Of a stretch of DNA of 64,000 bases, positions 29,238-38,331 are shown one piece after another; within the stretch, counting starts at the first letter, position 1; the number at the start of each line of letters is the position of its first letter. A program made the position numbers and the translations under genes. Source of the DNA: Planctomycetota bacterium (GTDB taxonomy: Bacteria; Planctomycetota; UBA1135; GCA-002686595); contig JAKVCD010000020.1 in assembly GCA_022446815.1 (NCBI GenBank), forward strand, positions 35,260-99,259, read 5' to 3'. Below the pieces are notes generated by a model. It was not told the origin of the DNA and did no database searches. It worked only from the letters and a program-made list of their open reading frames with translations.

Positions 29238-31066
29238 GCGACGACTGGATCGACCCGGACATCGTCGCGCACAAGGGCTGGGACACCAGTCTCTTGAAGC
29301 GTCTGCTCAAGTTCGCGCGCCCCCACGCCCGCGAGTTCCTCAAGAGCATCGGCGTCCTCACCGGCGTCTTCGCCTGCGCGCTCCTGGGGCCGTGGATCTG
29401 GAAGGAGGCCATCGACGGGCCACTGGCAGCTGCGATCGACGCGCGCGCTGCGGGCGACACGCCGAACATGACGCCCTTCCTGCAGTTGATCGGCTTCTAC
29501 CTGCTCGTGGTGCTAGCCAACATGGGCTTCTACTACCTCCAGACGGCGCAGCTCCTCCGCACCGGCCAGCTGGTGATCCATGACCTACGAACTGTGCTCT
29601 TCAGGCATATGCACAGTCTGGACCTCCCCTTCTTTGACTCCACCCCGACCGGCTCGCTCGTAACCCGCGTAACCACAGACGTCGAGAACTTGAACGAGCT
29701 CTTCACGTCAGGGCTCGTCGTGCTCCTCTTCGATGCGGTGAAGATCATCATCACCCTCGGACTCTTGTTCACCATTGACCCGCTCCTCGCGACGGTCGTG
29801 GTCGCGCTGACGCCGGTGATGATCGCCATCAGCATCATCTTCCGCGGCGGCGCACGCCGAGCCTACCGCACCGTCCGCGCTCGCCTCGCTGCGAAGAACG
29901 GCTACTTCCAAGAGGTGCTCTCCGGGATCCGCGTGGTCCAGATCTTCCGGCGTGAGCGCCGCGTCATGGAGCGCTTTGACGGATATCTCGATCGCTACCT
30001 CCGCGCTAACCTCCGGACGATCTTCCTCTTCGCTGTCTTCTTCCCCGTGCTCGCGTTCGTCGTGAACCTGATCCAGGCATCCACGATCTGGGTCGGTGGA
30101 ACCCGCATCGTGAGCGGCGAGCTGACCTACGGAGAGTTCCTCCAGTTCTGGTTCTACCTCGCGATGTTTGTGTCTCCGATCCGCGACATGGGCGAGCGCT
30201 ACAACGTGATCCAGAGCGCCTTCGCGTCAGCAGAGCGCATCTTCCAAGTCTTGGACACTGAGCCAGAGATCAAGGCCCCCGTCACGCCGCGCGCGCTCCC
30301 TGCGCACGCTGGGATGGAGGCCGTGCGCTTCGAGGGCGTCTCCTTCTCCTACATCCCTGGGAGAGAGGTCATCGAGGACGTCTCCTTCGAGATCCCGCCG
30401 GGCAAGACCGTCGCGATCGTCGGCGCGACAGGCAGCGGGAAGAGCACGCTCGTGAGCCTCCTTCTCCGCTTCCATGACCCCTCTGAGGGCGTAGTCACCC
30501 ATGACGGTGCGGACCTGCGCGAGTACGACCCCCGCGCCTGGCGCGGCCGCACGGGGCTCGTCTTGCAGGAGGACTATCTCTTCGCCGGCACCGTCCGAGA
30601 GAACCTCGTCATGGGGCGCGAAGATGTCACCGAGGAGTCCCTCGCTCGCGCGATCGAGATGAGCTCTTGCGGGCGCATCATCGACAACCTCGAGGGTGGG
30701 CTAGAGGGTGAGGTCGCTGAGCGCGGCGCCACCTTCTCGACGGGCGAGCGACAGCTGCTCGCGATCGCCCGCGCGCTCGCCGCTGACCCTGCCCTAGTGA
30801 TCCTCGACGAGGCCACAGCCAGCGTCGACTCTGCGACGGAGGCCGCTATCGAAGAGGCTACGAGGAACCTGTTAAAGGGGCGCTCAGCCCTCGTCGTCGC
30901 GCACAGGCTCTCGACGATTCGCAGGGCAGACGAGATCCTCGTCCTCCACCACGGCCAGATTCGAGAGCGCGGCACCCACGCTGAGCTGCTCGGCCAGGGA
31001 GGGCTCTACGCCAAGCTGCACGCCCTCCAATTTGGAGAGGATACAGAGGGTCGGAATAAGGGTTAG
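29234..31066 (+). CDS. ABC exporter half-transporter, catalytic-site subunit
   Basis: 610 residues with a six-helix membrane domain (about 25-320) and ATPase domain. Walker A is GATGSGKST; Walker B LVILDEATASVD retains the catalytic Glu. The signature motif is changed from LSGGQ to FSTGE. Combined with the neighbour's Asp in Walker B and intact signature, both changes map to the same composite ATP site, leaving one competent site. That complementary pattern strongly supports an obligate heterodimer with the preceding gene. A SurA-like protein follows 9 bp downstream. Confidence 0.88.
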   Translation: MSDDWIDPDIVAHKGWDTSLLKRLLKFARPHAREFLKSIGVLTGVFACALLGPWIWKEAIDGPLAAAIDARAAGDTPNMTPFLQLIGFYLLVVLANMGFYYLQTAQLLRTGQLVIHDLRTVLFRHMHSLDLPFFDSTPTGSLVTRVTTDVENLNELFTSGLVVLLFDAVKIIITLGLLFTIDPLLATVVVALTPVMIAISIIFRGGARRAYRTVRARLAAKNGYFQEVLSGIRVVQIFRRERRVMERFDGYLDRYLRANLRTIFLFAVFFPVLAFVVNLIQASTIWVGGTRIVSGELTYGEFLQFWFYLAMFVSPIRDMGERYNVIQSAFASAERIFQVLDTEPEIKAPVTPRALPAHAGMEAVRFEGVSFSYIPGREVIEDVSFEIPPGKTVAIVGATGSGKSTLVSLLLRFHDPSEGVVTHDGADLREYDPRAWRGRTGLVLQEDYLFAGTVRENLVMGREDVTEESLARAIEMSSCGRIIDNLEGGLEGEVAERGATFSTGERQLLAIARALAADPALVILDEATASVDSATEAAIEEATRNLLKGRSALVVAHRLSTIRRADEILVLHHGQIRERGTHAELLGQGGLYAKLHALQFGEDTEGRNKG

Positions 31067-31075
31067 GCTGCAGGC

Positions 31076-32863
31076 GTGCTCGAGCTCCTCCTCAGCTTCG
31101 CTCCAACTCTCCTCCTGCAAGGAGCCTCCCTCCCAAACGAGGGGTTCTCTGACTGGCTCCTCGCCACCCGCGGCGAGGTCTACCAGACCGAGTTCATCCG
31201 TCACAGGCTGGTCCTACACGCAGCGTCAGCAGAGGAGCTCACCCCCAGCCCAGCCGAGGTCGAAGAGGCCCTCGACGCGGAGATCAGCCGCAGGGTTGAG
31301 AACGCCCACCTCGGGGACCGCGCCGCTTGGCTCGATGAGCTGAAGCGCCTAGGCCTCGACGAGGAGCGATGGCGCACCGAGCAACGCCCCAAGACGCTGA
31401 GCTCTATCTTGGTCAATTCGCTCGCACAGGCGAGACGTGTGATCACAGAGACAGAGCTCATCGAGGCCTGGGAAGAACGATACGGTCCGAACGGTGAGCA
31501 GACCGTCGTGCGCTGGATTCAGGTCAAGATCGAGCCCCCCACTCCACCGCCTGGGATCACCCGTGAGGAGGAGCGCGCGCTGCGCGACGCAGCTCGGGAG
31601 GTCGCGCGTGAGCGCGCCGTCGAGGTCATGGAGGCGTGGAGAGCAGGCGCCGAGTTTGATGCTCTCCGCGGCGCGAGCGGCTCGGGCGAAGAACCACAGG
31701 CGCCCTTCCGCCTCAACGAGCTCACGTGGCCAGAGCTCGTACGCCGCGAGGTCGCCCGCTTGCAGCCTGCCGAAATCTCGGAGCCACAAGCCGCTCGTGG
31801 CGGTTGGAGCATCTTCCAGCTCGTAGAGAAGGAGCGTACGCCGCTTGAGGGGGTCCGCGAAGAGCTCTTAGCCCACCTCGCCGCCCGCCCCGCGAACAGC
31901 GCTGAGGCCGACGCACTCTTCAGCGAGCTCCTCGAGCGTGGTGCACCAGCGGTCGCTCTCCCCCCGGGTGAGCTGCCCTCCAATGCGAACGAGTCAGACC
32001 TGCCGATCGGGCATATTGCTGGTGAGGCGGTCTCGCTCTCCTCCTTCAGTCGCTGGCTTACGGAGACCCAGGGCCGGCCCCACCTTGAGTCTTACAAGCA
32101 GGCCCAGCTCGTCCGCAGGATGGCAGCAGCGCTCGACGCCGAGTTCACGGCTGAAGAGGTCAGCGCCCGTATGGACTCAGATCTCGCTGACCGCCTGTCG
32201 CTCTTCTACGAGGGTGATCGCGTTCGGTGGCTGGAGGACCTTCGCATGGACGGCCGCACCTTCGCCGGCTGGCAGCGGGAGGCGAACATCCGAGCACGAC
32301 ACGACCTCTGCGCAGAAGCCATTCTGATGACGCGACGAGTGATCACAGAGGAGGAACTGCGAGCCGAGTGGGAGCGCGTCTTTGGACCTGGCGGCGAAGC
32401 CAGGACTGTGCGTTGGATCTTCTTGAGGCCGCCCGCCCCCCCTGAAGGCCTAGAGGTCAGCGAGTTCGAAACCTGGCTGAGTGAGACGCTCATGGCGCTC
32501 GAGCGCGAGGCCATGGAGCTGCGCGAACGCGTCGTAGAGAGCGGCGAGGACTTCGGCACCCTGGCCAAGCGTCGCTCTAGCGACCCCGAGACTCGGGATG
32601 CCGGCGGACTGCTCCCTGGGGTCTTTGACCCACGAGTCTACTCCACCCCTATCGCTGCCGCTGTGACCGCCCTGAAGAGCGGAGAGGTTTCTCAGCCCGT
32701 CCGCCTCAGCGGAGGCTTCGGCCTCTATCAGGTCATCAAGATCAAGCGCACGCCGCTCGAGGAGGTCCAAGAGCAGCTGCGTGCGGACTTGATGTCTCGT
32801 CGTCCCTCCGCGGTAGAGCTCGCTGGCTTCGTGAACCAACTCTACGAAGAGTCGAAGCGCTGA
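31076..32863 (+). CDS. Tandem SurA/parvulin-like folding factor
   Basis: 595 residues made of two similar halves. Each half has a helical SurA-like part, a marker segment (RRVITETELIEAW and RRVITEEELRAEW), a parvulin-like part beginning TVVRWIQ or RTVRWIF, and a closing strand plus RTPLE. The second parvulin part keeps the usual SSDPETRDAGG pattern; the first has lost it. Parvulin/SurA proteins assist folding of outer-membrane and secreted proteins in the periplasm. A short N-terminal hydrophobic stretch (LLLSFAPTLLLQGA) may be an export signal. GTG start. It lies in an operon with the ABC exporter and ends 3 bp from a convergent gene. Confidence 0.75.
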   Translation: MLELLLSFAPTLLLQGASLPNEGFSDWLLATRGEVYQTEFIRHRLVLHAASAEELTPSPAEVEEALDAEISRRVENAHLGDRAAWLDELKRLGLDEERWRTEQRPKTLSSILVNSLAQARRVITETELIEAWEERYGPNGEQTVVRWIQVKIEPPTPPPGITREEERALRDAAREVARERAVEVMEAWRAGAEFDALRGASGSGEEPQAPFRLNELTWPELVRREVARLQPAEISEPQAARGGWSIFQLVEKERTPLEGVREELLAHLAARPANSAEADALFSELLERGAPAVALPPGELPSNANESDLPIGHIAGEAVSLSSFSRWLTETQGRPHLESYKQAQLVRRMAAALDAEFTAEEVSARMDSDLADRLSLFYEGDRVRWLEDLRMDGRTFAGWQREANIRARHDLCAEAILMTRRVITEEELRAEWERVFGPGGEARTVRWIFLRPPAPPEGLEVSEFETWLSETLMALEREAMELRERVVESGEDFGTLAKRRSSDPETRDAGGLLPGVFDPRVYSTPIAAAVTALKSGEVSQPVRLSGGFGLYQVIKIKRTPLEEVQEQLRADLMSRRPSAVELAGFVNQLYEESKR

Positions 32864-32866
32864 GCC

Positions 32867-34771
32867 TTACTTGCGCTCCAAGGCGTCCAGCCTCCTCGAG
32901 AGCGCAGTGCGCATCTCAGCTGGCACCTCCCCCAGCCTGAGCTCAGCGATGAGGCGCCTAGCCTCACTCGCCAGTTGAGCTCTTTCCGCCGAAGGGCCGC
33001 GCTGCTCAGCTGCACCTACCAGCGCCTGCGCGTGCGCCGCCTTCAAGTCTGCCCCCTCCGGGTCGAACTCACGAGCGCGACGAAAGCAGCGCTCAGCGCG
33101 CGACCAGTCCCGGCGCTTCGTGTGGATCCAGCCGCCGAGGCGGTCAGCGCTCATGCGCGTGCGCGCTGAGAGGTCCACCATAGCGTCAAGTTCGTCGAGC
33201 AGACGCAGCGCCGCCTGCTCTTCCATCATGCCGGTCACCTCATCACCCGCCGCTCGCAAGCGCACTGACTCAGCGAAGTGCAGCTCCGCCTCCAAGATCT
33301 TGAAGCGAGCGGTGCTTGGATAAGACGAGACCAGGTTCCTCACGCGCGCCTTCGTCCCCTCAGTCGGCGGGCCAGAGCGGAGCTCTGTGACGATCAAGTT
33401 GTAGTCACGCTCCGCTAGATCCTGCGCCTGCTCCTCCGCTGAGAAGGCGGGCCAAGCGACGAAGGCGGCCGTGACGCAGGCTACGAGGATTGAGCTGACG
33501 TGCGGCCTGCGATAGACGGAGAGCGCCCACGCCGCTGCGATCGGTGCCATGAGGACTGCGAGCGGCATCCGCGCGCGCATGCTCGTCACGGTCAAGACGA
33601 TCGTGAGGAGGTAGAGCCCAAAGAGGATGAGGGCCCGCATCCCCGCCTCCTCGCTCTCGAAGAGCACGTCACGGCGGCTACGCAGGAGCAGGAAGACCGC
33701 TCCTCCAGCGAGGCCTAGGGCTGAGAGGACACCGAAGCCTGGGAGCGGCAGCCCCAGCGCGGTCACGTACCTCGCGTCCCAGACGAGCGAGTGGTTGTCT
33801 GGGACCGGATAGTAGCCGAGGGTCGCGCGCAGCTTGTTCCAGAAGATCTTGGCGTGCGCCCCGGGGCTGTGGACGAAGGAGCGCAATGTCTGCCCCAACC
33901 AATAGCGGCTGACTCCAGTAGCAGTCAGCGCCTCCCCGGTCCGTCGCTCCGCCTCATAACGCCAGTCGTCCGCCTCATACTTCGGGATCCCACGGACCCA
34001 GGGGAGTTCTGTGGCGACGCCCATGGGGTTTCCCAGATAGTTGCCGCCGTAGAGGTTCGTGCCCGCGCCAGAGGTCGTGAGGGTGTAGACCCCGCCGACC
34101 TCGTGGTTGCGCCAAGCCACAGGCCCTAAGACCAAGCTCACCCCTAGGAGGAAAGAGAAGCAGCGGACAAAGCTCGGGAGCCCGCGCGGGATCGGGAGGA
34201 GAGACCAAGCAAAGAAGACTCCGAGCAACACCAGAGAGTTGCCCCGTAAGAGCGCACACAGCGCACCCAAGAGGCCGATCTGGAACCAGCGCAAGATGCC
34301 GCCAGGGCCCGACCGCGTGATGGCGAGCGCGAGCGCGCAGAAGAGCGGCATGTGCAGGTTCGGCTTCAAGAGCAGGCAAGGCATGAGCACCGCAGAGGGC
34401 AAGCACGCGAAGAGCCCCGCGGCCAAGACCCCAGCCCACTCGCCCGCGAGTCGCTGCCCCAGCTTCGCGATGAGGTAACAAGTGAGCACCCCGAGCGCGG
34501 CCTGGAGCAGGCGGATCATCAAGAGATCTCTCCCAAGGACGGCATAGCTCACGCCCAAGAAGTAGGGATAGAGCGGCTCTTGAAAGAACACCTCCTCTCC
34601 CATCCAGTCGCCTCCAGCGAGCTCGACCGCCCACTGGTCATAGGAGGCCTCATCAATCGTCGGGGCGTCCCTCAGCGGGTGCTGCTCGCTGTACTCATAC
34701 GCTGCCCATCCACGCAGGCCCGCTGCGAGGATGAGGACGAGCGCGAGTACCCAGCCAGCCTTTGTGCTCAT
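32867..34771 (-). CDS. GT39/ArnT-like membrane glycosyltransferase with C-terminal helical repeats
   Basis: 634 residues. About ten membrane helices occupy residues 5-440. The first extracytoplasmic loop holds an acidic pair in DEASYDQWAVELAGGDW, followed by EPLYPYFLG, as in GT39/PMT-type enzymes that use polyprenyl-phosphate sugars. About 200 hydrophilic residues with TPR-like helices follow at the C-terminus (WSRAERCFRRAREFDPEG). The ATG at 34771 is used because the first membrane helix starts there and it overlaps the GT2 stop (ATGA). Likely acts on the outer face of the inner membrane, with the GT2 enzyme making its lipid-linked donor. Confidence 0.78.
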   Translation of the reverse strand: MSTKAGWVLALVLILAAGLRGWAAYEYSEQHPLRDAPTIDEASYDQWAVELAGGDWMGEEVFFQEPLYPYFLGVSYAVLGRDLLMIRLLQAALGVLTCYLIAKLGQRLAGEWAGVLAAGLFACLPSAVLMPCLLLKPNLHMPLFCALALAITRSGPGGILRWFQIGLLGALCALLRGNSLVLLGVFFAWSLLPIPRGLPSFVRCFSFLLGVSLVLGPVAWRNHEVGGVYTLTTSGAGTNLYGGNYLGNPMGVATELPWVRGIPKYEADDWRYEAERRTGEALTATGVSRYWLGQTLRSFVHSPGAHAKIFWNKLRATLGYYPVPDNHSLVWDARYVTALGLPLPGFGVLSALGLAGGAVFLLLRSRRDVLFESEEAGMRALILFGLYLLTIVLTVTSMRARMPLAVLMAPIAAAWALSVYRRPHVSSILVACVTAAFVAWPAFSAEEQAQDLAERDYNLIVTELRSGPPTEGTKARVRNLVSSYPSTARFKILEAELHFAESVRLRAAGDEVTGMMEEQAALRLLDELDAMVDLSARTRMSADRLGGWIHTKRRDWSRAERCFRRAREFDPEGADLKAAHAQALVGAAEQRGPSAERAQLASEARRLIAELRLGEVPAEMRTALSRRLDALERK

Positions 34772-35787
34772 GCTCGAGGTGTCTCCCACGCGAGGGTCGC
34801 ACCCGGCGGCGTCGGGGCGCGACGCGCGCGCTGAATCACCCGAAGCAGCCTCATGACGCGCCGTGGCGCGGGGTGTATGAGGAGGACCAGAGAGAGCGTG
34901 AGAAGGCCTGCAAGGCCTGCGCTCCCCCACCACATCCAAGCCGCTGCAGCTAAGAGCGCGAGTCCAGCGATGCTCAGCTCGGGAGCGTTCGGTGGCAGGC
35001 GACGATAGAGCCAGCCTTGTAGGCCGAGCTCGGGCGCGTCCATGAACGGAGCGGCCTGCAGATATGCCTGCGCTCTGCGCAGATCTTGGAGGTCGCGCGC
35101 TGAGGAGCGCTCCTCATGAAAGCGCGCTCCTTCGACCATGCGCACGGTGCGATCAGGGTGCAGGCGTCGCAGCTGGAGCATGAGCTCTAGATCATCTGCG
35201 AAGAGCGCGCCAGGCTCGAGCTCTAGGTCTCTTCGCCACGCAAGCAGTTGGCCGTGAACGCTGAAGAGGCGCCCGCGCTTCGACTCAATGCGTCGAACCC
35301 AACGAGTCCAACTGTCATACAAGCCCATAGCAGTCTCAGACGGAGGGGCGCTGCCGTCCCGTGGCAAGGAGCTGTGCAGAGACTGAACCCCGCTGGCCAT
35401 ACCAAGCATCGGCTCCTCAGCGAAGGCGTCGGCGAGGGCCTCTAAGGCGCCTGGGTCCATGACGACGTCTGCGTCCGTAAGCACGACAACATCGACCCGC
35501 TCACTGAGCTGCTCTAAGCCGGTCGAGATCGCGCCGTTCTTTCCCGGGGGTCGAGAGCTCTTCACCACCGCGGTCTGGAGCTCACTCGCACCTCCTGCGC
35601 TGAGGAGCTCCTCGGCGCAGCGCGCCGTGTCATCCTTAGACCCATCGTCAATAACGACGAGCTCGTGCGCCCCGTCAGAGTCAGGCCATGCGGCGCCGAG
35701 GAGATTCTTGAGCCTACGCCCTATGACCGCTTCCTCGTTCCTGCACGGCACCAAGACACCAAAGGTGATCGAGCCCTGTGCGATCAT
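34768..35787 (-). CDS. Family 2 glycosyltransferase with C-terminal membrane helices
   Basis: 339 residues. GT-A fold with VLVPCRNEEAVIGR, VVIDDGSKDDT, the NGAISTGLE segment and the metal-binding acidic motif LTDADVV. Two hydrophobic helices near the C-terminus (IAGLALLAAAAWMWWGSAG, LLTLSLVLLI) anchor it in the membrane. Translationally coupled to both neighbours (ATGA on each side). It probably makes a polyprenyl-linked sugar or extends a glycan that the GT39 partner then transfers. The sugar is not deducible. Confidence 0.85.
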   Translation of the reverse strand: MIAQGSITFGVLVPCRNEEAVIGRRLKNLLGAAWPDSDGAHELVVIDDGSKDDTARCAEELLSAGGASELQTAVVKSSRPPGKNGAISTGLEQLSERVDVVVLTDADVVMDPGALEALADAFAEEPMLGMASGVQSLHSSLPRDGSAPPSETAMGLYDSWTRWVRRIESKRGRLFSVHGQLLAWRRDLELEPGALFADDLELMLQLRRLHPDRTVRMVEGARFHEERSSARDLQDLRRAQAYLQAAPFMDAPELGLQGWLYRRLPPNAPELSIAGLALLAAAAWMWWGSAGLAGLLTLSLVLLIHPAPRRVMRLLRVIQRARRAPTPPGATLAWETPRA

Positions 35788-36872
35788 CCCCTCAAGACCT
35801 CACGTGCTAGGGCAGGCCAGGACTCAGGTCTAAAGAGGACGTTGTCTGCCTGAGCGCACTCCCAAGTGCACTCGCACTTGGTCTCGCGCACCTGCTCACG
35901 GAGACGCTCCGCGCGCTCGCTCCTCCAGAGCTGCGCGAGGTCCCAGCCTACGTCAGCGAGCGACCCGAGCTCTTCCTCTAGGACCTCACACGCACGCACG
36001 GTCCCATCTTCAAAGATGACCGCCGAGAGCGAGCCGGCAGTGCATGGGAGGTGAGGGCCTCCTTCGCCACGCCCGACCTGCTCGACGCGGCGGTATGTGA
36101 GGCGATCCCTGGCCTCCGCCACGCGCGCGAAGGGGTGGTCATAGCGACCGAGGAGCCCAGCCTCTTGCAGCCGGCGCTTCTCTGCGACGACCTCGTTGTA
36201 GCGATCGAGATCGACCTCCAAGAGAGATGGATCCAGCGCGTCCGTACGGGCTAGGTTGATCGTCAGGTGGTCGGGGCAGACCTCCCTGACCAGCTCCTCT
36301 AAGTGACCTGCCAAGACGTCTTGGTTCTCACGTGTGACCGTCACGATGAGCCCTGCGCCGAGCCGATCCTCCTTCTCAGCCTGTTCACGGAAGCGGGCTG
36401 CAGCCTGAAGCGCGCGCTCGTGACCCCCCTCGACCTGCCGGATCTCGTCATGAACGGCGGGAGGTCCGTCGATGGAGACCGCTACGTTGATGTGGGTCTC
36501 AGGGCACAAGCCCAGCATGCGCTCGACCGCATCATGCTGCTGGTCCCCCACTAAGCCGTTCGTTGGGATAGAGAGGTGTCGAACGCCGTGCCTGCCGAAG
36601 GCCTCTGCCAACTCAGGGAGGTCCCTCCGCAAGAACGGCTCTCCACCTGCGAGGGCGACCCAGAGCAGCGGCCCCATCCTTGAGCTCGAGTCCGCCAAGG
36701 CCCGCACCTCCTCTAAGCTCGGGCCATCAGTCCCCTTCGCCACGTCCTCCCAGTGGAAGCAGTGCCTACAACGCAGATTGCAGCGCCCCGTGACGAAGAG
36801 GGTTAAATGGACCGGAGGACCCCCAGGGCGGAGGCCTCGGCTCATGTGTCGGAGGTACTGCGTCATCGCCAC
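35784..36872 (-). CDS. Radical SAM protein with SPASM-like C-terminus
   Basis: 362 residues. Cys31, Cys35 and Cys38 (GRCNLRCRHC) bind the SAM cluster; VALAGGEPFLR and LSIPTNGL follow in the standard TIM-barrel order. The C-terminal Cys residues (VRACEVLE, KCECTWECAQ) look like auxiliary-cluster ligands of a SPASM-like domain. Such enzymes modify peptides or small molecules. The GTG at 36872 has AGGA 7 bp upstream and is preferred over the ATG six bases later. First gene of a coupled three-gene operon with GT2 and GT39 enzymes, which suggests a glycan or glycopeptide target. Confidence 0.83.
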   Translation of the reverse strand: MAMTQYLRHMSRGLRPGGPPVHLTLFVTGRCNLRCRHCFHWEDVAKGTDGPSLEEVRALADSSSRMGPLLWVALAGGEPFLRRDLPELAEAFGRHGVRHLSIPTNGLVGDQQHDAVERMLGLCPETHINVAVSIDGPPAVHDEIRQVEGGHERALQAAARFREQAEKEDRLGAGLIVTVTRENQDVLAGHLEELVREVCPDHLTINLARTDALDPSLLEVDLDRYNEVVAEKRRLQEAGLLGRYDHPFARVAEARDRLTYRRVEQVGRGEGGPHLPCTAGSLSAVIFEDGTVRACEVLEEELGSLADVGWDLAQLWRSERAERLREQVRETKCECTWECAQADNVLFRPESWPALAREVLRG

Positions 36873-36937
36873 GGCTTCATCCTATCGTGCTGAGCAGCCC
36901 TGAGCCCCGCTCTTCCCCCGCCCTCCATTTACGAACA

Positions 36938-36971
36938 AGGGCGAGCTAGCGACAGCTCGCCAGCTCGCCCT
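36938..36971 (-). terminator. Hairpin terminator after secreted protein gene
   Basis: A perfect 10-bp stem (AGGGCGAGCT/AGCTCGCCCT) with a 14-base loop lies 18 bp past the stop of the minus-strand gene at 36990. Only scattered T residues follow in the transcript, so termination may be imperfect. Confidence 0.55.
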
Positions 36972-36989
36972 CGCATTGTCTAAGAGGCC

Positions 36990-38093
36990 TCAGGCGCTCC
37001 AGCTGACCTCAACACCGTTCGACAGGTTGAAGCCAAAGCCGCAGAAGGAGGTGTTCGGGTCCCGGTACCAGAGCTGGTAGCGCTTGACGTCACCAGCCGA
37101 GACGCCGCCGTTACCAGGGATCGAGATCGAAGTCTCAGAGGCGCCAGTCGCGTCCGCGAATCGCACCTGCAACCTGATCACGCCCCCACCGGCGCAGCGC
37201 AGGCCATCACCGAAGGGGTTACCGTTGCCGGAGTTAACGGCGTTGTTCCCTTGGAAGTAGAGGCCAGGCTGACTCGGCACGAGCTGCGAGCCCCTCAAGA
37301 TGAGGTCGTTGTCGTTGATACTCGCGCTCCCGGAGGCACTAAGCATTCCACCTTGCATAGTACCGTTCATGCATCCCTCGCCCGGGCCTGCAAAGTTCCC
37401 GCAAGGGCAGAACGTGCCGGTCCCGTCGCCGGAGCAGAAGTTGACGATGTCGAAGACCTCGTCTGCCACGATGCTCCCGCTAAGGTTCAAGTCGAAGGTG
37501 AGGCTAGTCGTCGGGTCGAAGAGCACAAAAGAGTGTGTCTCCGTCGCTTCGAGGTGAAGCGACCCGTCAGGGTTCGAGGTGAACTGACCGGTCTGGTAGA
37601 TCGGTAGGCTATCGAGGCCGTCAATGGGCACGACGAAGCTGTCACCACCAGTGAACTGAATCTCCGCTGTCCCTGAGATGAAGTGCCACCAGTGGTCGCC
37701 CGAGTAGCTTCCATCGGCTGTCGCTTCGACACCAAAGTCCAGCGGCAGCGACTCCTTGCGCATCAAGATGTCATAGATACGGAAGTTGGCCCAAGTAGTG
37801 CCGGGCGTTGCTCCAGGGAAGTAACCCTCGAGATCAGGGAAGTAGGCGACCTCACCCAAAGTGAACTGCCCTGCAAAAACTTCGCCGTTCGAGTTACGGC
37901 TAAAGGGACCACCCACCCGGCCAGAGATCTGGAAATCATTCGTCGTAGTCGGGACCCCAGAGACATTCAGCGGCGGCGGGAGATAGACATTCCACGTCCA
38001 GTTGCACTGTTGGCTGTCGAGCTCAAGCTGTTGAGCGTCCGCTTGTTGTGCGCCTGCGATCAAGAGAGACGCTGCGAGGAGGTGTTTTTTCAT
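36990..38093 (-). CDS. Secreted protein with Cys-rich planctomycete tail (copy A)
   Basis: 367 residues. The N-terminus MKKHLLAASLLIAGAQQADA is a clear signal peptide; an ATG 21 bp upstream would add MSLIPKA. The middle (about 25-215) is beta-rich, contains many aromatic residues and has no family I recognise. The last 149 residues (bases 36993-37439) are the shared tail, with FCSGDGTGTFCPCGN, GLYFQGNNAVNS, FGDGLRCAGG and KRYQLWYRDP. The tail's position at the extreme C-terminus of several unrelated secreted proteins suggests surface anchoring or sorting. It is followed downstream by a hairpin terminator. Confidence 0.82.
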   Translation of the reverse strand: MKKHLLAASLLIAGAQQADAQQLELDSQQCNWTWNVYLPPPLNVSGVPTTTNDFQISGRVGGPFSRNSNGEVFAGQFTLGEVAYFPDLEGYFPGATPGTTWANFRIYDILMRKESLPLDFGVEATADGSYSGDHWWHFISGTAEIQFTGGDSFVVPIDGLDSLPIYQTGQFTSNPDGSLHLEATETHSFVLFDPTTSLTFDLNLSGSIVADEVFDIVNFCSGDGTGTFCPCGNFAGPGEGCMNGTMQGGMLSASGSASINDNDLILRGSQLVPSQPGLYFQGNNAVNSGNGNPFGDGLRCAGGGVIRLQVRFADATGASETSISIPGNGGVSAGDVKRYQLWYRDPNTSFCGFGFNLSNGVEVSWSA

Positions 38094-38253
38094 AGCTTTG
38101 GGGATGAGAGACATCGCAGAGCCGCAGACCCTTTAGAGGGCTGCGCACTGGCGCAGGACGACCCAGCGGATTGATAACTGAAGCCTAGCTTGCTTCTTCA
38201 AAGACGGGTAGTGAAGTTCTTTGCCCAGCCCGTGCTACCCCCGCTTAAACGCA

Positions 38254-38280
38254 ACCAAGGGCGTTTTTGACGCCCTTGGT
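38254..38280 (-). terminator. Strong hairpin, probable terminator of copy B gene
   Basis: A perfect 11-bp stem (ACCAAGGGCGT/ACGCCCTTGGT) with a 5-base loop lies about 50 bp beyond the stop of the minus-strand gene ending at 38332. The transcript continues with a T-rich TTGCGTTTAA. Most likely the transcription terminator separating the two secreted-protein genes. Confidence 0.65.
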
Positions 38281-38302
38281 CAACTCTCAAAATAGCGGGT
38301 TA

Positions 38303-38318
38303 GGCCCACATGTGGGCC
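38303..38318. repeat. 16-bp perfect palindrome
   Basis: GGCCCACATGTGGGCC is a perfect dyad, 13 bp past the stop of the FG-GAP gene and upstream of copy A. It may be part of the terminator region or a binding site for a dimeric regulator; only the symmetry itself is seen. Confidence 0.5.
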
Positions 38319-38331
38319 ATTTGACCAGCGC

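Noticed and set aside
32867..36872. Ribosomally made peptide cluster around the radical SAM gene
   Set aside because: No short precursor-like gene was found before or within the operon; neighbours are glycosyltransferases.
38303..38318. Operator for a named regulator
   Set aside because: The palindrome is perfect, but it lies in a terminator region between two genes of the same strand and no matching regulator could be named.
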